A DNA stretch of 64,000 nt from Microcebus murinus (Eukaryota > Chordata > Mammalia > Primates > Cheirogaleidae). The DNA lies in contig NC_134106.1 of NCBI RefSeq assembly GCF_040939455.1, positions 84,637,001-84,701,000 on the forward strand, read 5' to 3'. The notes below the pieces were generated by a model that made no database searches, was not told the origin of the DNA, and saw only the letters and a list, made by a program, of their open reading frames with translations. Shown piece after piece: positions 24,491 through 37,556 of the stretch. Each line of letters begins with the position of its first letter. Position 1 is the stretch's first letter. Both the position numbers and the translations under genes were made by a program.

Positions 24491-26805
24491 AAGACGTAAT
24501 GCAAGGGCAAAACACCTATGTCACTTTTACCAGGCCTGCTTAAGCAACAGCCAAAAAAAAAATATCACTAGAAATGCAGCCAATTCCATTTCCTTTGACT
24601 CTTCTATTGTGTTCTTATAAGAATAGCAACAAATGCTGCCCTTGAGCCCAATACAGGTGTTCTGGCTGGCGCTTAAAAATATCATTTGTCGAAAAGAACC
24701 AGATTAGTTACTCTCATGTTACAGAGGAAGAAACTGAAGCCTAGAATATGGTTAATTTTTTTTGTGTTTTATTAAAACAAATAGAAGGGGAAAAAATGAA
24801 GAAAAGAAAAAGAACAAATCTCCCAAGGTGGAGGCCCCGGGATCCGGGACTAAGTCTGTTGACTCCAAAGCTCTGTCCTTCCTCACAGGCCGCCGCTACT
24901 GTTTACAAAGTGCTTTCACATCCTGCGAAGCTGAGTGCCACACGGATTTCAGATTAAATGTCAAATTCTGACCTCAGTTATACTGAAAATAAACTTTTCA
25001 TAGGTCATAAATTTTTAGAACCGGCTGTAATAAACTAAATATCTGTGTACAAGTCCCAAAGCAAAGATAACCGCCCTGGAAGCCCCCAGCAGGGCTTCAG
25101 TGATGCTTTCTGGTAAGGCCGAAGACTGACATATCAGAGACAGAGACGAGGAGGAAATAGGATGGGAGACCAGAAATCGAAGTAATTGAGGAAAGACTCC
25201 TATACGGTAAAACTGTCGTAAATCTGGCATCTGCTTAGACTTTGGGGGCTTAAGAGACAATTATAATAAGCCCACTTGTTTCTCTTCTTAGGAAGGAAAT
25301 TTCTAACCTTAGAATGTACCGTTCTTCTCTAAATTTCTGGTCCCACATGTGTGAATTGTGGCAGGAGAGCATGAATCAGGGAGTGCAATGCAGAAACCAT
25401 ACTTATTAAGTGCATTATTCATTGAAGGAGTGTCATTATATGCTGCAGTAAGTTGATGGTAATGTACAAAGTAGACCGGTGGCAAGCCACTGCTTGATTG
25501 TAACAAACTGACGTCTACCATGAAAGAAGTTCCTTTTATTCGACAAGTATCTATGAAGGGAATTTGCTAGCCACTGGGGATACACAGGCAAACTAGATGA
25601 ACTCTCATATATTAACAGTGGGGGCAGGGTGGGAGGGGCCTTGGGGGTGCGTATACCCCATAATATCCCACAAGTACAAGACACGAACCCCAGGAGAGGA
25701 AGGCCTGGGAGGGGGCTGCGGGATCATCAGAACCCTCCATCTGGAGGGCAAGGGCACCTTCCAAACAGGTGCAGCCAAGGGAAAAGGGGGCCCAGACTTC
25801 TGGCAGCTTCCTTGTGCACAAAGCTTGGCCTCCTGTACTCAGATATCCTGAGAAAAACCAAACTAGGACCGCTGTGTTAATTTCCTGTAGCAAACAGAAA
25901 CAATCTCCTCTCATCCTTTCATCTTGTCCCCCAGGAGCCCCCAAATAACAACTGCCCTTTGCACTCAGTGATAACTGCTCCTGTCCTAGGAAGCCTGTGC
26001 CTTGGAGATGGGGTGGAGGGGCCCACACCCCCTTCCCCGCTTCTCCCCTCCTTGTGCCCAGGTCTCCCAGTCAGGGAGGGGACAGGCTGTTTCAAACTGC
26101 AAACGCCCCCTCCAGCTGCCTAGGCTTTCAGGGCAGGAGTGGGCCCTTCAAAGCTGTCAGTCAGACCTTCCAGGACATGAAAGAACCCCGTGGAGGGAAG
26201 AAAGGATTTGCTTGTTTCTTAGCTCTGCTCATTAACTTGACTGATAGGGACATGCACACTCGGCTATGCAGGGATCCAAGGCTAAAGTTTAAGCTGGGCC
26301 AGCTCCACAAGGACCCCTGCTGCCGCTCTTTCCCACACCTGCCCAGGTGGCCAGGTCTCCCATGTCCTCTCTGCACTTCACCCCTTCAGGACAGACAGCA
26401 GGACTGAACAGAGGGCCCTGCCCAGGAGGCGCCTGCTGTTTGAGCCTGGGCGTGAGCTAACCCTTTATTTATCAGTGGAGGCTGGTACAGCCACTTTCTA
26501 CTTCTCCTGGTGTGGCTGACCAGTGCAATGACCAAGGGTGACCTGCCTGAGGGGAGGACAGGGAACCAGCTCCACACAGGCAGTCACCTGGGGGGAGGGG
26601 GGCACACTCACGGCTGTCTGCACAGGAACCCACCTGGGCCCCCTCTCCATGAGACTGCCCACCTTTCACCTGGCCAGAGGGAGAGCTGGGGCATTATGCC
26701 TGCGGCCCGGCAGGATACTAGCCTTCTGCTGGGCACCGAGAGAAGGCCTTTCTTTCCAAAAAAAGGATAACGACAGTTATTTTGGTGTGTAAACTGAATG
26801 TGTAA
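24491..26805. other. intron 1, mostly unique sequence
   Basis: A short MIR trace lies at about 24710-24750. The stretch 25610-26770 is relatively GC-rich and has several overlapping open frames on both strands, none with family resemblance or splice support. No gene is claimed. Confidence 0.4.
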
Positions 26806-26807
26806 TA

Positions 26808-27244
26808 CCGTGTTTCCCCGAAAATAAGGCACGGTCTTATATTTATTTTTCCTCAAGAAGACACCCTAGGGCTTATTTTCAGGGGATGTGTTATTTTTTT
26901 TAAGCATGGTACAACAATCTGCATTTATTTAAATATAGTTAAGTCGTCTTCTTCTGGAACATCATCATAACTCTCCAAACTCCAAATTCCATCCTGAATT
27001 TCTTGCGACTCTATTTAGAACCATTGGCCCCAATCTCTCATGTCAAGCAATAGAGCTCTCATGGGGCAGATGAGTAGGGCAGCTCGTCTTCTTTACCAAT
27101 CCGTGGTGAAATGCATGGGTTGTGCAGATACACTGCATAGCCACACCCATAATTAGGTCTTATTTTCGGGGTATATTGTGCAAATGCTTAGAAATTCTGC
27201 TAGGGCTTATTTTATGGGTATGTCTTATTTTTGGGGAAATAGGG
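26808..27244. mobile_element. non-autonomous DNA transposon with TA target site (mariner/Tc1-like)
   Basis: The ends are inverted repeats: left CCGTGTTTCCCCGAAAATAA and right, read on the other strand, CCCTATTTCCCCAAAAATAA. A TA dinucleotide flanks both sides (26806-26807 and 27245-27246). Sub-terminal motifs of the kind GGGCTTATTTT are repeated several times. At 437 bp with no transposase frame it is a deletion derivative. I do not recall the family name. Confidence 0.75.
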
Positions 27245-27246
27245 TA

Positions 27247-27877
27247 GTAATTCACTAAGAGAGTGCAAACGATGAAATTACCTCTAATTACCGCAGATGT
27301 TTATGAAATGTAAGCAAGTAAACCCAGGACACTTCTCGTTAGACACATCTTATTTATTACTAATTTTCTAGGATGCCATAAAATTGTGTTTACTTTCACT
27401 GCCTAAGAGTAAACCTTTTCAAAGAATATAAAGCAGTTGAAAAAAAAAATCCAACAAAGAAACAAGAAAAACACTAAACCCATTATGGAAGGTGTGCCCA
27501 GGCCAAGTTCATCTCCACTCTCAAAAGCTGAGGATCCTTTTGAATCCAGTTCCAACACACAACAATAATGAGTTTCCTGAAGAGTACCCTATTCTTCAGG
27601 TTGGCAGGTTGGTTTTCGCACAGGATGAGGAATTCCTAGCTAATACAACATTCCGGAACACAATCATAGACTTTTCTAACCACATCCAGTTATCAAAAAC
27701 CTTGTCCAGGAAAACAACATAATTAAAACGTACAGAGAAACCAACTGGCAATGCAAACCCTATTAAGCTGGCATAGCACGACTCATAAGGAAAATGAAAA
27801 GGGCTTGAGGTGTGCAGGTAGTAACTGAGGTCATTAAGAGAAGCAAAATAATTTTCACAGATTTTCTAATTTTAATA
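27247..27877. other. intron 1, no feature recognised
   Basis: Apparently unique sequence between two DNA transposons. Confidence 0.4.
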
Positions 27878-29038
27878 CAATCACACGTCACTATGATATA
27901 TTCTAAGAAATGTGTTGTCAGGCCATTCCATTGTTGTGGGAACATCATAGAGGGTACGTACACTAACCCATATGGTACAGCCCACTATATACCTAAGCCA
28001 TAAACAGTACAGCCTATTGGTCCTAGGCTACAAACCCATACAGCAGGTTACTGGACTGAATACTGTAGGCAACTGGGACACAGTGGTAAGTATCTGTGTA
28101 TCTCAATGTATCTAAACATAGAAAAGGTACAGTAAAAATACAGTACAAAAGATTAAAAATGGTACACAACCTAGGGCACTTACCATGAATGGAACTTACT
28201 GGACTAAAAGTTGTTCTGGGTGAGTCAGTGAGTGAGTGGTGAGTGAATGTGAAGGCCTAGGACATTACCATACTCTACTGTAGACTTTATAAAAAACTGA
28301 ACAGTTAGGCTACACAAAATTTTAAAAACATAGTTTCTCTATTCAATAATAAATTAACCTTAGCTCCCTGTCACTTTTTTGCTTGATAAACTTTTTGATT
28401 TTTTACCCTTTTGACTCTTTTGTAATAACACTTAGCTTAAAACACAAACATACTGTACAACTGTACAAACATTTTCTTTCTTTATATCCTATCCTTTCTT
28501 TTTTTTATATCCTTATTCAATAAATGTTTTTCTATTTTTGCAATTTTTTATTTATTTTTAATTTTTGTTTGTTTGTTAAAAACTGAGACACAAACACACA
28601 CATTAGCCTGGGTCTACACAGGGTCCAGATCATCAATCCCACAGTCTTTCCCTCCACATCTTGTCCCACCGGGGCAATGACACACGCATGGAGCTGTCGT
28701 CTCCTGTGATAGCAATGCCTTCTTCTGGAATACCTCCTGAAGGACTCACTTGAAGCTCTTTCACGGTTAAGTGTTTTTTTTCATGAGTAGGAGTACACTC
28801 TAAAATAATGATAAAATGCATAGTACAGTAAATACACAAACCAGAGACAGTCATTTATTATCGAGTATTATAATACATACGGCAGTGCCGTAGATTTCAC
28901 ACCAGCGTCATCACAAGTATATGAGTAATGTACTATAGCTACAATGTCACTAGGTGGTAGGAACTTTTCAGCTCTATTGTAATCCCAGGGGACCTTTGTC
29001 ATATATGTGGTCTAGTGTGATTTTGAGGCATATGACTG
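27878..29038. mobile_element. Tigger-like (TcMar-Tigger) DNA transposon derivative
   Basis: Long stretches match the Tigger1-type element I know from human: a gaacatcatagagggtacg block, atactgtaggcaactgggac, gaaaaggtacagtaaaaata, gtgagtcagtgagtgagtgg, tttgtaataacacttagctt and agcaatgccttcttctggaa. TA flanks the ends at 27876-27877 and 29039-29040, and the right end reads CAGTCATATGCC on the other strand. No transposase frame survives. Confidence 0.85.
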
Positions 29039-29040
29039 TA

Positions 29041-30695
29041 TATTACTTGAAATAACAGCAAAACCTCACTGCTCAGGGACCCAACCTGGGTTCCTAACAG
29101 AAGAACACGTTTCCTTATTGAAAAGGGCATCCTTTGCCTGGCTCATGAATCTGTGACTCCCGGGACAGACATGAGTCTGTGCTTGTGTTGTGGAAATCAG
29201 ACACAGTCTGGGGCAATGGTGGGGTCACCAGACAGAAGAACTGCCAGACTGCCAGTCAGCATGACAACTGCTAATAGTCAACAGCCACAAAGTCATTAAA
29301 ATCCACTTAACTTGCTTACCAAAGTGATTTCAAATGATCTCCATGGATGTGAAGAAATCCACACTTAGGCTCTCCTCTCTTCACTCCCCAAAAGTCCCTT
29401 GTATCTAGTATATGTGTGCACGGAGCAGTGAAACAGTTTACTCAAATGCTCCACCTACTTTTTTGTTATTATTTAAAATTCCATGTGTTTTCATTAAATT
29501 CCTGCAATGTTCATTTTATCATTAAAAATTGCTCAGTGTCCCTAACTTCAACCACTGGTTGAATATTTTTATTTCAATTCTAGTATGGGTTCAGAGTGAA
29601 GAAAAGGGTCTCTTTAATTAGCTGACATTGTGCCAGGCATGCCTCCAGTTTTAACCTTTTGGGAAACTGCAAAACTTCAAAAAAACAAAACAAAACTCTC
29701 TTGAATAGGTATTGGGGAGACAAATGGACAGGGCTTAGTACTCAGGAGGATGTGAGGCTGGAAAGATACTGTGAAAATACAAACAATTCCACAATAAGCT
29801 CTAATGACCCGCAAATGCACGCTGACCCTTGTCTCTGTCCGCAGAAGGCATCCTACGGCCCTATGGCCGTGTCCTGCAAGAGCAATGGCAGAATGGGGCT
29901 GTGGCCATGTCTCTGATACACACGGGCAGGGGACAGCAGCACAGCACCTTCCTCAAGCTTTAGGCTAAAGGTGTGTGTTCGTTTCCCCATCTGCAGCAGG
30001 GCTGGACTAAACTCAGAGTCAAGACACTGCATTCATAATTCCTCATGGATAGGTGACATTGCATACTCCTCCCCCTCCTCCAGTGTAGGAGCACCTTTTC
30101 CAAATTTTAATATCTATTCATAGATCATTCTTGGGCAGGCAGGAAAAAAAAATGCAGCGCAGTAACAAAGCACTGCTGAGCCTATTCATTCCGGAGTAGC
30201 CTTATTATCACACCAGGTGCTGAAAATGTATGTATTTCTAATTGTTAAGGTTTGATACAACATTTATGAATCCGAGACAAAGTGCTTTCATAAATTCTCC
30301 ACGGACAGATCCTATCCAATTTATTTACTAATTATTTACCAATTACACATGTCCCTCAGTTCTGAGTGTTTTGCTGAAGAAAGGAACAAAGATGCTCAAA
30401 CATATTTGTAATAATTTTAAAAAGGAGTGTGAATTTCAGGTTTTCTCTGTGAGATTCATAACTGGCACAAAAATGGTAAGATTGAATGGTTTGAATTTGA
30501 TTTCCCGCTGCTACTGGTAAATGTGTGTGCTCCAAGGTGATCAGCTACGACTGCAAAGGCTGAGACAGTGTGTACAGAATGGGCTGCTAGCCCGTGGTCC
30601 CTGCCCTTAGGGAATGTTCTGTTTATAAGTAGATCACTAGAATTTGGGGAACTCTATTCATGGGGATTTAACTTGAAGAGGAAAACAGTCCTGCT
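29041..30695. other. intron 1, mostly unique sequence
   Basis: No repeat or exon was recognised. The AT-rich part at about 30170-30540 looks repeat-free and could be conserved non-coding DNA, but I cannot show this. Confidence 0.35.
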
Positions 30696-30712
30696 CACTC
30701 CCCTTCATTTTT

Positions 30713-31031
30713 TTTTTTTTTTTGAGAGTCTCACTCTGTTGCCCAGGCTAGAGTGCCATGGTGTCAGCCTAGCTCACAGTAACCTCAAACTCCTAGGTTC
30801 AAGCAATCCTTCTGCCTCAGCCTCCCAAGTAGCTGGTACTACAGGCATGTGACGCCATGCCCGCCTAATTTTTTCTATATATTTTTAGTTGGCCAATTAA
30901 TTTTTTATATTTTTAGTATAGACGGAGTCTCGCTCCTGCTTAGGCTGGTCTAGAACTCCTGAGCTCTAATGATCTGCCTGCCTTGGTTTCCCAAAATGCT
31001 AGGATTACAGGCGAGAGCCACCACGCCCGGC
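30713..31031 (-). mobile_element. Alu SINE, strepsirrhine type
   Basis: A reversed dimer with the ttggccaattaat linker. A direct repeat cactccccttcattttt flanks it (30696-30712 and 31032-31048), a 17-bp target-site duplication. Confidence 0.96.
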
Positions 31032-31048
31032 CACTCCCCTTCATTTTT

Positions 31049-32638
31049 AGACATCGTATTTAGGGAGTGGATGTCTGTCATTTCAGCCTAACCGGATTCT
31101 TAACTCCATTCATTCAACAAAGATTTATGAAGGGAAGCGTCTACTGAATTCAGTGCCTCGCCATGTGCTAAGTAGCTGGGACACAGAGTTCTGGAGGCTG
31201 GCTTTGGGGAACTTAGTGTTAAAGAGGGGCCAGAGAGGAGCAAAGTCAATTATGACGGAGGAGTAAGTGCAGCAACAAAGGGATGATGCTGCAGTGCAGA
31301 TGGGAACCAGTAACTCACTGTGCATTGGGGGGCAGAGGGGAAAGGCTTGCAGGAAAAATTACTAGGAGTTGGTGGGGTTGGGGGTTGGGAGATGGACAGA
31401 GGGAGGGAGAAAGTTCCAGGTCCTTACCAATCTGGTCAGAGGAGACAGCCTGCAAGTGGATGTGCCCAAAAGGGGAGTCAGAAAGCGGGGGGCATCGGCC
31501 CAATCCAGAAGCACGTGATGTGCTAAAAATGGCAGACTGTGTACTGTGTGCAACGGAGGAAGCCTGGGGTATCTAAGGAGGAGAGTAGGCCACAGGACCC
31601 GGATGGGGGTTTAGAAGGATGACTCCTTGCCAGAGGGAGAATGGATGGGTGTGCAGAAAGAGAGCAAGAGGAGATGGAGACATCTGCAAAATAAGCTCCC
31701 AATATAAATGCCCCTTTTGCTATCCAAACTGCAGGGCTTACACTCAATTTTTTCCTTAAAGAATATGATAAACACTGGAGGCTGAAGCCCAAGAAACACT
31801 TCGCCCTCCAGAAACTGTAAATGTCACTGTTTCCATAAGGGAAGAGACTCTGGACAAGCACGTGAAGCATAATCACGCATTTTCAAGCCACTTAAATAGT
31901 ACATGCCCAAGGGCATGCTGTAAAGAAGCCAGCCTTTGCAGCAGCAGGTAGCAGAGACAGCTTCCTCTGCAGGAAACAGAAACTGAATAGTCAGAACCTT
32001 AATGCTGTGTAAGCTTTGGCTGCCAAATATGCTGCTCCGCACCAAGTGGTACCATTTGCATCTGGCTTGGGATTTAAGTCAACTGCTTTGACTTTAGGAA
32101 AATCCCGAATTTACACAATATAATCTGAGTACATCTGATCTTTACTAAGCAATCTGCCTATTATCCTTTTTACTTTTTAAATCACATTTCCGTTTCTCAT
32201 TCTCTTCCTTTCAACTACATTTTAAGGTATCATTCTACCTTTTCTTCATATCCCTTTGAACTTTCATTTTTGGTATGGTGGAAACATCTCTCAAAGTTGG
32301 CCAGCACAGTCCAAGTACAGGCAAGCACCTGATGGGGTATGGAACAGGCCTGGACTGGGTTTTTAGATTTTTATTTATTATTTCCAAATTGCAATGTAGA
32401 ATTTCTCTATGAAGACAAAAATTCCAAAACATCAATGTGACTTTACTCCTCCATGTCCTGATTAATTTATCATAAGCTAATTCCTTTAAAATAATCTCCT
32501 AAGAGAGGCTATGTTGTGTAAAATAGATTCTAGAACTATCCATCTATCAGTGTCCACTGGCGATATTAAATTATTCTAAATTCACAATTCAGAGGCTACA
32601 AGTTAACTGCCAAATAAAACCAAATTTGGTTAAGAGAG
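31049..32638. other. intron 1, mostly unique sequence
   Basis: An L2/MIR-type stretch is possible at about 31105-31215 (cattcattcaacaaagattt). Nothing else was recognised. Confidence 0.4.
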
Positions 32639-32652
32639 AAAATTTCATTTTT

Positions 32653-32987
<335 letters not shown>

Positions 32988-33001
32988 AAAATTTCATTTT
33001 T

Positions 33002-33798
33002 AAAGTGTGTTTTTTTCCAGATAAATGTTATATGGTTAGCATTATTTTTAATAAACTGGAATATATTAAAATATGCCTTCAAAATTTAGGGCATGGCTTA
33101 CTGGCTTTTAGTATATTTTATAATTTATTTTTGATTCTCTGGTTATAGTTAACTGAAACATTGAACGAGAGGCAAAACTAAGCTCTTATGTTATTAACAA
33201 CTCTAGGGGAGTTAATAACAAAATATACTTCATACTTCATGCAAGTTTTAATGATGAACAATATTAAACTTTTCTACTTTAATAGCACAACCAATACTTT
33301 GTTCCTGGTTAATTTTGCCTTAATTCTAGAAAAATATGGTAAATTGTTTAAAAGTTATTTTGTTTGAATTTTAATGTATTAATAAGCATGTGACACAAAA
33401 GCAATCTATTCCGTTATAAAACAGGACAGCTGTTACCCTTTGTGGGACAGTGACCAGAAGAAGCAGGTACAGGAAGCTTCTGGAAGGTGCTGGTCATATC
33501 TGTTTCTTGATCTGTAGGTCACACAGGTATAGCCGGTTTGTGAAAATTCTTCAAATTGTACACATGGTTTGTGCACAGTTGACATTGGCAAAGGATTTAA
33601 TAATTAACTTTTCAACGTGGCAATCTTTTGGTTAAGGGGGAGAGGTGAAGAAAACAAGACAGGTAAAGTAACTGCTTAAAAGCTGGAGTAAACCTGAGCC
33701 TTGAAGAGAGTAGATGCCACAGCTTCCTCCCTGTACATAGGGATACAAGAAGTACATTACTGAGAAAACATGGTCAGAGAGGAAGACAAAGGGTAAGA
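33002..33798. other. intron 1, AT-rich, no feature recognised
   Basis: AT-rich, apparently unique sequence. Confidence 0.4.
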
Positions 33799-33800
33799 AA

Positions 33801-33864
33801 AGGGTTAGGGTTAGGGTTAGGGTTAGGGTTAGGGTTAGGGTTAGAGTTAGGGTTAGGGTTAGAG
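33801..33864 (+). repeat. interstitial telomeric repeat (TTAGGG)n
   Basis: About ten head-to-tail TTAGGG units are present, with two variant TTAGAG units (at about 33841 and 33859). It lies far from any chromosome end in gene context. The leucine/threonine chance frame on the minus strand comes from it. Confidence 0.97.
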
Positions 33865-34995
33865 ACTCCAAAGAGTCTCCATGGAGGTAAAAAGAAAATA
33901 AACAAAAAAAATGAACAAGTACAAAAAAACAAGTGGCAGATGGAGGGCAAGGTGAGGATAACATATTTCTCTGTACCCTTTTCTCCCCCTAAATTCCATT
34001 CGACATCACCCATTTCTGGTTTGAGGACTAAGAGAGAAATTTATTCCACAGGTCAGTGTTTACTGACTACAATACCACATATGTATGTTTTAGGAAATCA
34101 TCTTCTAGCCTATTTGATTTGCAAGCTGGAGATATAGTTAAGTTTGCTTCGTGTATACCTTTGAAGATCCCAGAAGGTGGTTTGTGGGCATTGCCTTGTT
34201 TCCATCTTTGAACCTGAGGTTGATGAAATCTGATACGTGGTCATACATGGGACTAACAAAGTTACAAGTGAAAGACATGAAGGCCTGTGAGCTCCAGACT
34301 TGTTGTGTTCAATGATGTCACTCACCCAAGCACATAGGCGTTTAGCAAGTACTTATAAACATGTCTTTTGGTAAATTTTAATATTAATATCTACCTCCCA
34401 TTCTACCATCTTAAGCACTGGGGCACATGGCTCAGTCTCTGTTTTTTCTCTACCCTAAAGACTTTCAGTACCAAATGGAGAAGTACACAGTTGAACATGG
34501 TAAGGGGCTTAACCTCATCTCTGCAAAAAAAAAAAAAAAAAAAAAAAAATTTGCTTAGCACCTACACTAGACAAACAAAAGGAGTGTATAAATACCTACT
34601 ACAATCATCAGTCTTTCTTTTCTACCCACAATGTATAAAAGAATAAAAACCAAACAAACAAAAATACCCATAACTACCTTGCTGCAGATCTGTTCTATAC
34701 CCCCGCTCTTTCTACATACACTTGAATTGTGACTTGAGAGAAAAGAATATACGGGTTCATTGAAAATGTATACCTGGGGAAGCAAATCAATCAACATAGG
34801 TATGCCTTTCAGTTTGGTATGGAATGGTTCTAAGGAACAGCCTTCTGACCAAGGTCCTACTGCCTGGGTTGGGCAGCGATCTGGAGGATGGCACTGCAGG
34901 TACTTGGCTGCATGTTGTACACATCACACTGAACACTTAGGGGCTGCTGAGGCACCACACAGGGACAGTAATTCCTAGACCAAATGTGTACGCCA
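33865..34995. other. intron 1, mostly unique sequence
   Basis: A long A-run lies at about 34527-34549. No gene or clear transposon was recognised. Confidence 0.4.
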
Positions 34996-34999
34996 TTCA

Positions 35000-35490
35000 G
35001 AGTCAGCCCTCCATAAATGCAGGTTAGCAAATCCTTGGATTCCACCAACCATGGATTGAAAATATTTGAGAAAAATAAATAAATGAAACATAACAATACA
35101 ACAACAAAAAATAATGCAAGTTAGGCCAGGTGCAGTGGCTCACGCCTGTAAGCTTAGCACTTTGGGAGGCGGAGGTGGGAGGATCACTTGAGTCCAAGAG
35201 TTTAAGCTTGCAGTGAGCTACGATGCGTCACTGTACTCCAACATGGGTGACAGAGCAAGATCCTATCTCAAATTTTAAAAAAAATAATGCAAATTTTAAA
35301 AAAACATACAGTACAACAATAATTTACATAGCATTTGCACTGTATTAAGTATTATAAGTAATCGGGAGCTGATTTAAAAGGTTACAGGAAGATGTGTGGA
35401 GGTTATATGCAAATACTCTGTCATTTTATATCAGGGACTTGAGTATATGGAGGAGCCTGGAACCAATCTCCCGAGGATACCATGGACAAC
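35000..35490 (+). mobile_element. MER2-like (Tigger-derived) element, split by an Alu monomer
   Basis: The left part has agtcagccctccataaatgc, ggattccaccaaccatggat and gaaaatatttgag. The right part has tttacatagcatttgcactg, tatgcaaatactctgtcatt and a final ccatggacaac followed by TA. This is the order of MER2. The Alu monomer at 35120-35280 interrupts it. Confidence 0.8.
35120..35280 (+). mobile_element. Alu-related monomer (short, hybrid arms)
   Basis: It begins ggccaggtgcagtggctcac like a left arm and ends cagtgagctacgatgcgtca...ctatctca like a right arm, with the middle missing, so it is about half a normal Alu. A direct repeat aaaataatgcaa flanks it (35108-35119 and 35281-35292). Confidence 0.85.
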
Positions 35491-35726
35491 TATATTTCTA
35501 TGTTATAAACCCACTTATCATTTTCGACACAGTGTGGTAAGTACAAGAGTGAGCCAGTTTGTGTGGGTGCGTGGAGATTTGGGGTAAGGTGAGTTAGTTT
35601 AGTTTTGCCAGTAAAACATGCACATTATTATACTCACAGGGTTCCATATTGAGTTTTACATACATCATTTACATACACCATCTAGAAAAAACAAGGTCCT
35701 TTGGTCTAGGATTCTTTTAACTACCC

Positions 35727-35780
35727 CTTAAGAGGCACATTAAGTGCCTCTTAAGAGGCATTTTGTTCTTTAGAACAAAA
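35727..35780. repeat. two adjacent perfect hairpins
   Basis: CTTAAGAGGCAC (35727-35738) pairs exactly with 35744-35755 across a 5-base loop. TTTTGTTCT (35761-35769) pairs exactly with 35772-35780 across a 2-base loop. They lie 5 bases apart. I do not recognise an element here. Confidence 0.6.
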
Positions 35781-36808
35781 GTCTAAAGCTTTTCTTCTAC
35801 CTACTTCTGGTTTTATATATAATACTGTGCTTAACAGTCATGAGATATCATTGGAAAAATTCCAACCAAAAAAAAAAAATTCTGCTTTTCTGTGTATGTA
35901 TCCAGCAATGGTACATGGGGTATTATCAGGGCATGATTATAACACAGCATGATGTGTTTTATTAATATTAATAATTCTGTGGTACAAAGTGGAAGCTGAG
36001 GCAACTATCAAAATGTTCCGATCTAATTTGTGGAAATAATCACAGTATTTTCAAGCCACACCTTATAAACATTTTCCTTTTACTATCAAGTCCATTTCTG
36101 AAACTCTCCCACATCAAATGGTTAACGAAAGAACCTACTTAATGGCACCCCTGAATGTTGTTATAACATACCAAGTATTGAGTCAGGCAAATTACTTAAT
36201 TAGCTCAACTCTTCCAGCTACTAATTTTGAATATCAGGCAGAAGAATATGTTTTTTGACTATACTCTGACTCAAAGAGGGAAAACTGCCTTTTGAAAAAT
36301 GGAAATTATAGACTTATGCATTGTATACATATTATATATATATTAACATATTTCTAAAAGGAAACTATGTTGCGCTTGCCTACTTCCCATTTATTCATAA
36401 ATTATTTTAAAATTAACTTGGGAATTATAAAGCATAGTATTTAAAAAAAATAAAACTTCAGCTTATTGTCTTATTCTTTTGCCTAATGTCTATAGTGATT
36501 AGAGGACCTATAATTCAGGGCAACTCCAAATAGTAACCTGCTCTCCAGGAGAGAGACTGAGTCACCTATGCTAGTCGGTCAACTTGAGGTTGACCTGAAA
36601 CATCGCAAGTGGCTCAGCCTCTTTCGTAGCAGCACAGAGCTAACTAATCCATAGGATTCCTGTCATCAGCCCTGGGCCAGTTCCCCAGTGCCCTGCCTGA
36701 AAGGGCAACCTCAGGAGTTACTTAGTCTCAACAATCAAACACATTCTGCAAACCACCAGTGGCACCCTGAAGATGCTATGTTATAAAGAACATTTACAAA
36801 TATGTGCA
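35781..36808. other. intron 1, AT-rich, no feature recognised
   Basis: Apparently unique AT-rich sequence. Confidence 0.4.
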
Positions 36809-36811
36809 CTC

Positions 36812-36846
<35 letters not shown>

Positions 36847-36854
36847 TATATATA
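36812..36854. repeat. (AT)n(AC)n microsatellite
   Basis: A compound dinucleotide run: AT units, then about seven AC units, then AT units again. Confidence 0.95.
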
Positions 36855-37164
36855 AAGTAAAAAAAGTATGCTTTTCCATACTTTTGTAATATATAATAAA
36901 TTAAAAGTAAAGTGTAAACCTTAAACATTTTTGTTAACTTCCCACTAGTCACATCGAATTTGGAACATGAAATTCTCTCAGAGATAAGTAATACAGGGGA
37001 AAGCATGTTCTTTCAGTCAGAAGGGCTGGGCTCTCATCCTGATTTTGTTACTCAACAGCTGTTAATCCCTAATGCTCTAGTATCCCTAATTCATGTTCCC
37101 ACTCCTAATCACAGAGGTAACAACACATTAATGCAGGAACTTATTCCTCCTGCACTTGAGAGAC

Positions 37165-37166
<2 letters not shown>

Positions 37167-37199
<33 letters not shown>
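37167..37199. repeat. (TG)n microsatellite
   Basis: About fifteen nearly perfect TG units. Confidence 0.97.
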
Positions 37200-37556
37200 A
37201 CATATGTTCTTTTTAAAGACAATCCCCCTTTTTATATGGGGATTTCTAAAGGGATACATTTTTCCCACTTTTAAAATATAATTTACATTGCATGATCCTT
37301 CTTCTAATAGTAAAAAAAGTTATTCATTTAATCATAGACTTATAGTTCCATTTGTAATTGGGTTAACTCTATCATTTAGGAAACAAATCCTACATTAACT
37401 GTACTTTTTCCTACCCATTTGTGGTCAGTGGTACAATATAGGTGTCTAGCACATAATAATATACTTAAATTTCAGAAAAGTCATCACTATACTTTCAAAA
37501 AAGCTACTTTTCAAGTTTATTTCTGAATCCAATGAAAGCTATTGGATCATCTAAGA

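Noticed and set aside
25612..26856. Possible small gene in a GC-richer stretch with many overlapping frames
   Set aside because: No family resemblance, no convincing splice sites in phase, and similar frame lengths on both strands.
33632..34013. Minus-strand frames with Leu-Thr or Asn-Pro repeats
   Set aside because: They are translations of the TTAGGG array, not a repeat protein.
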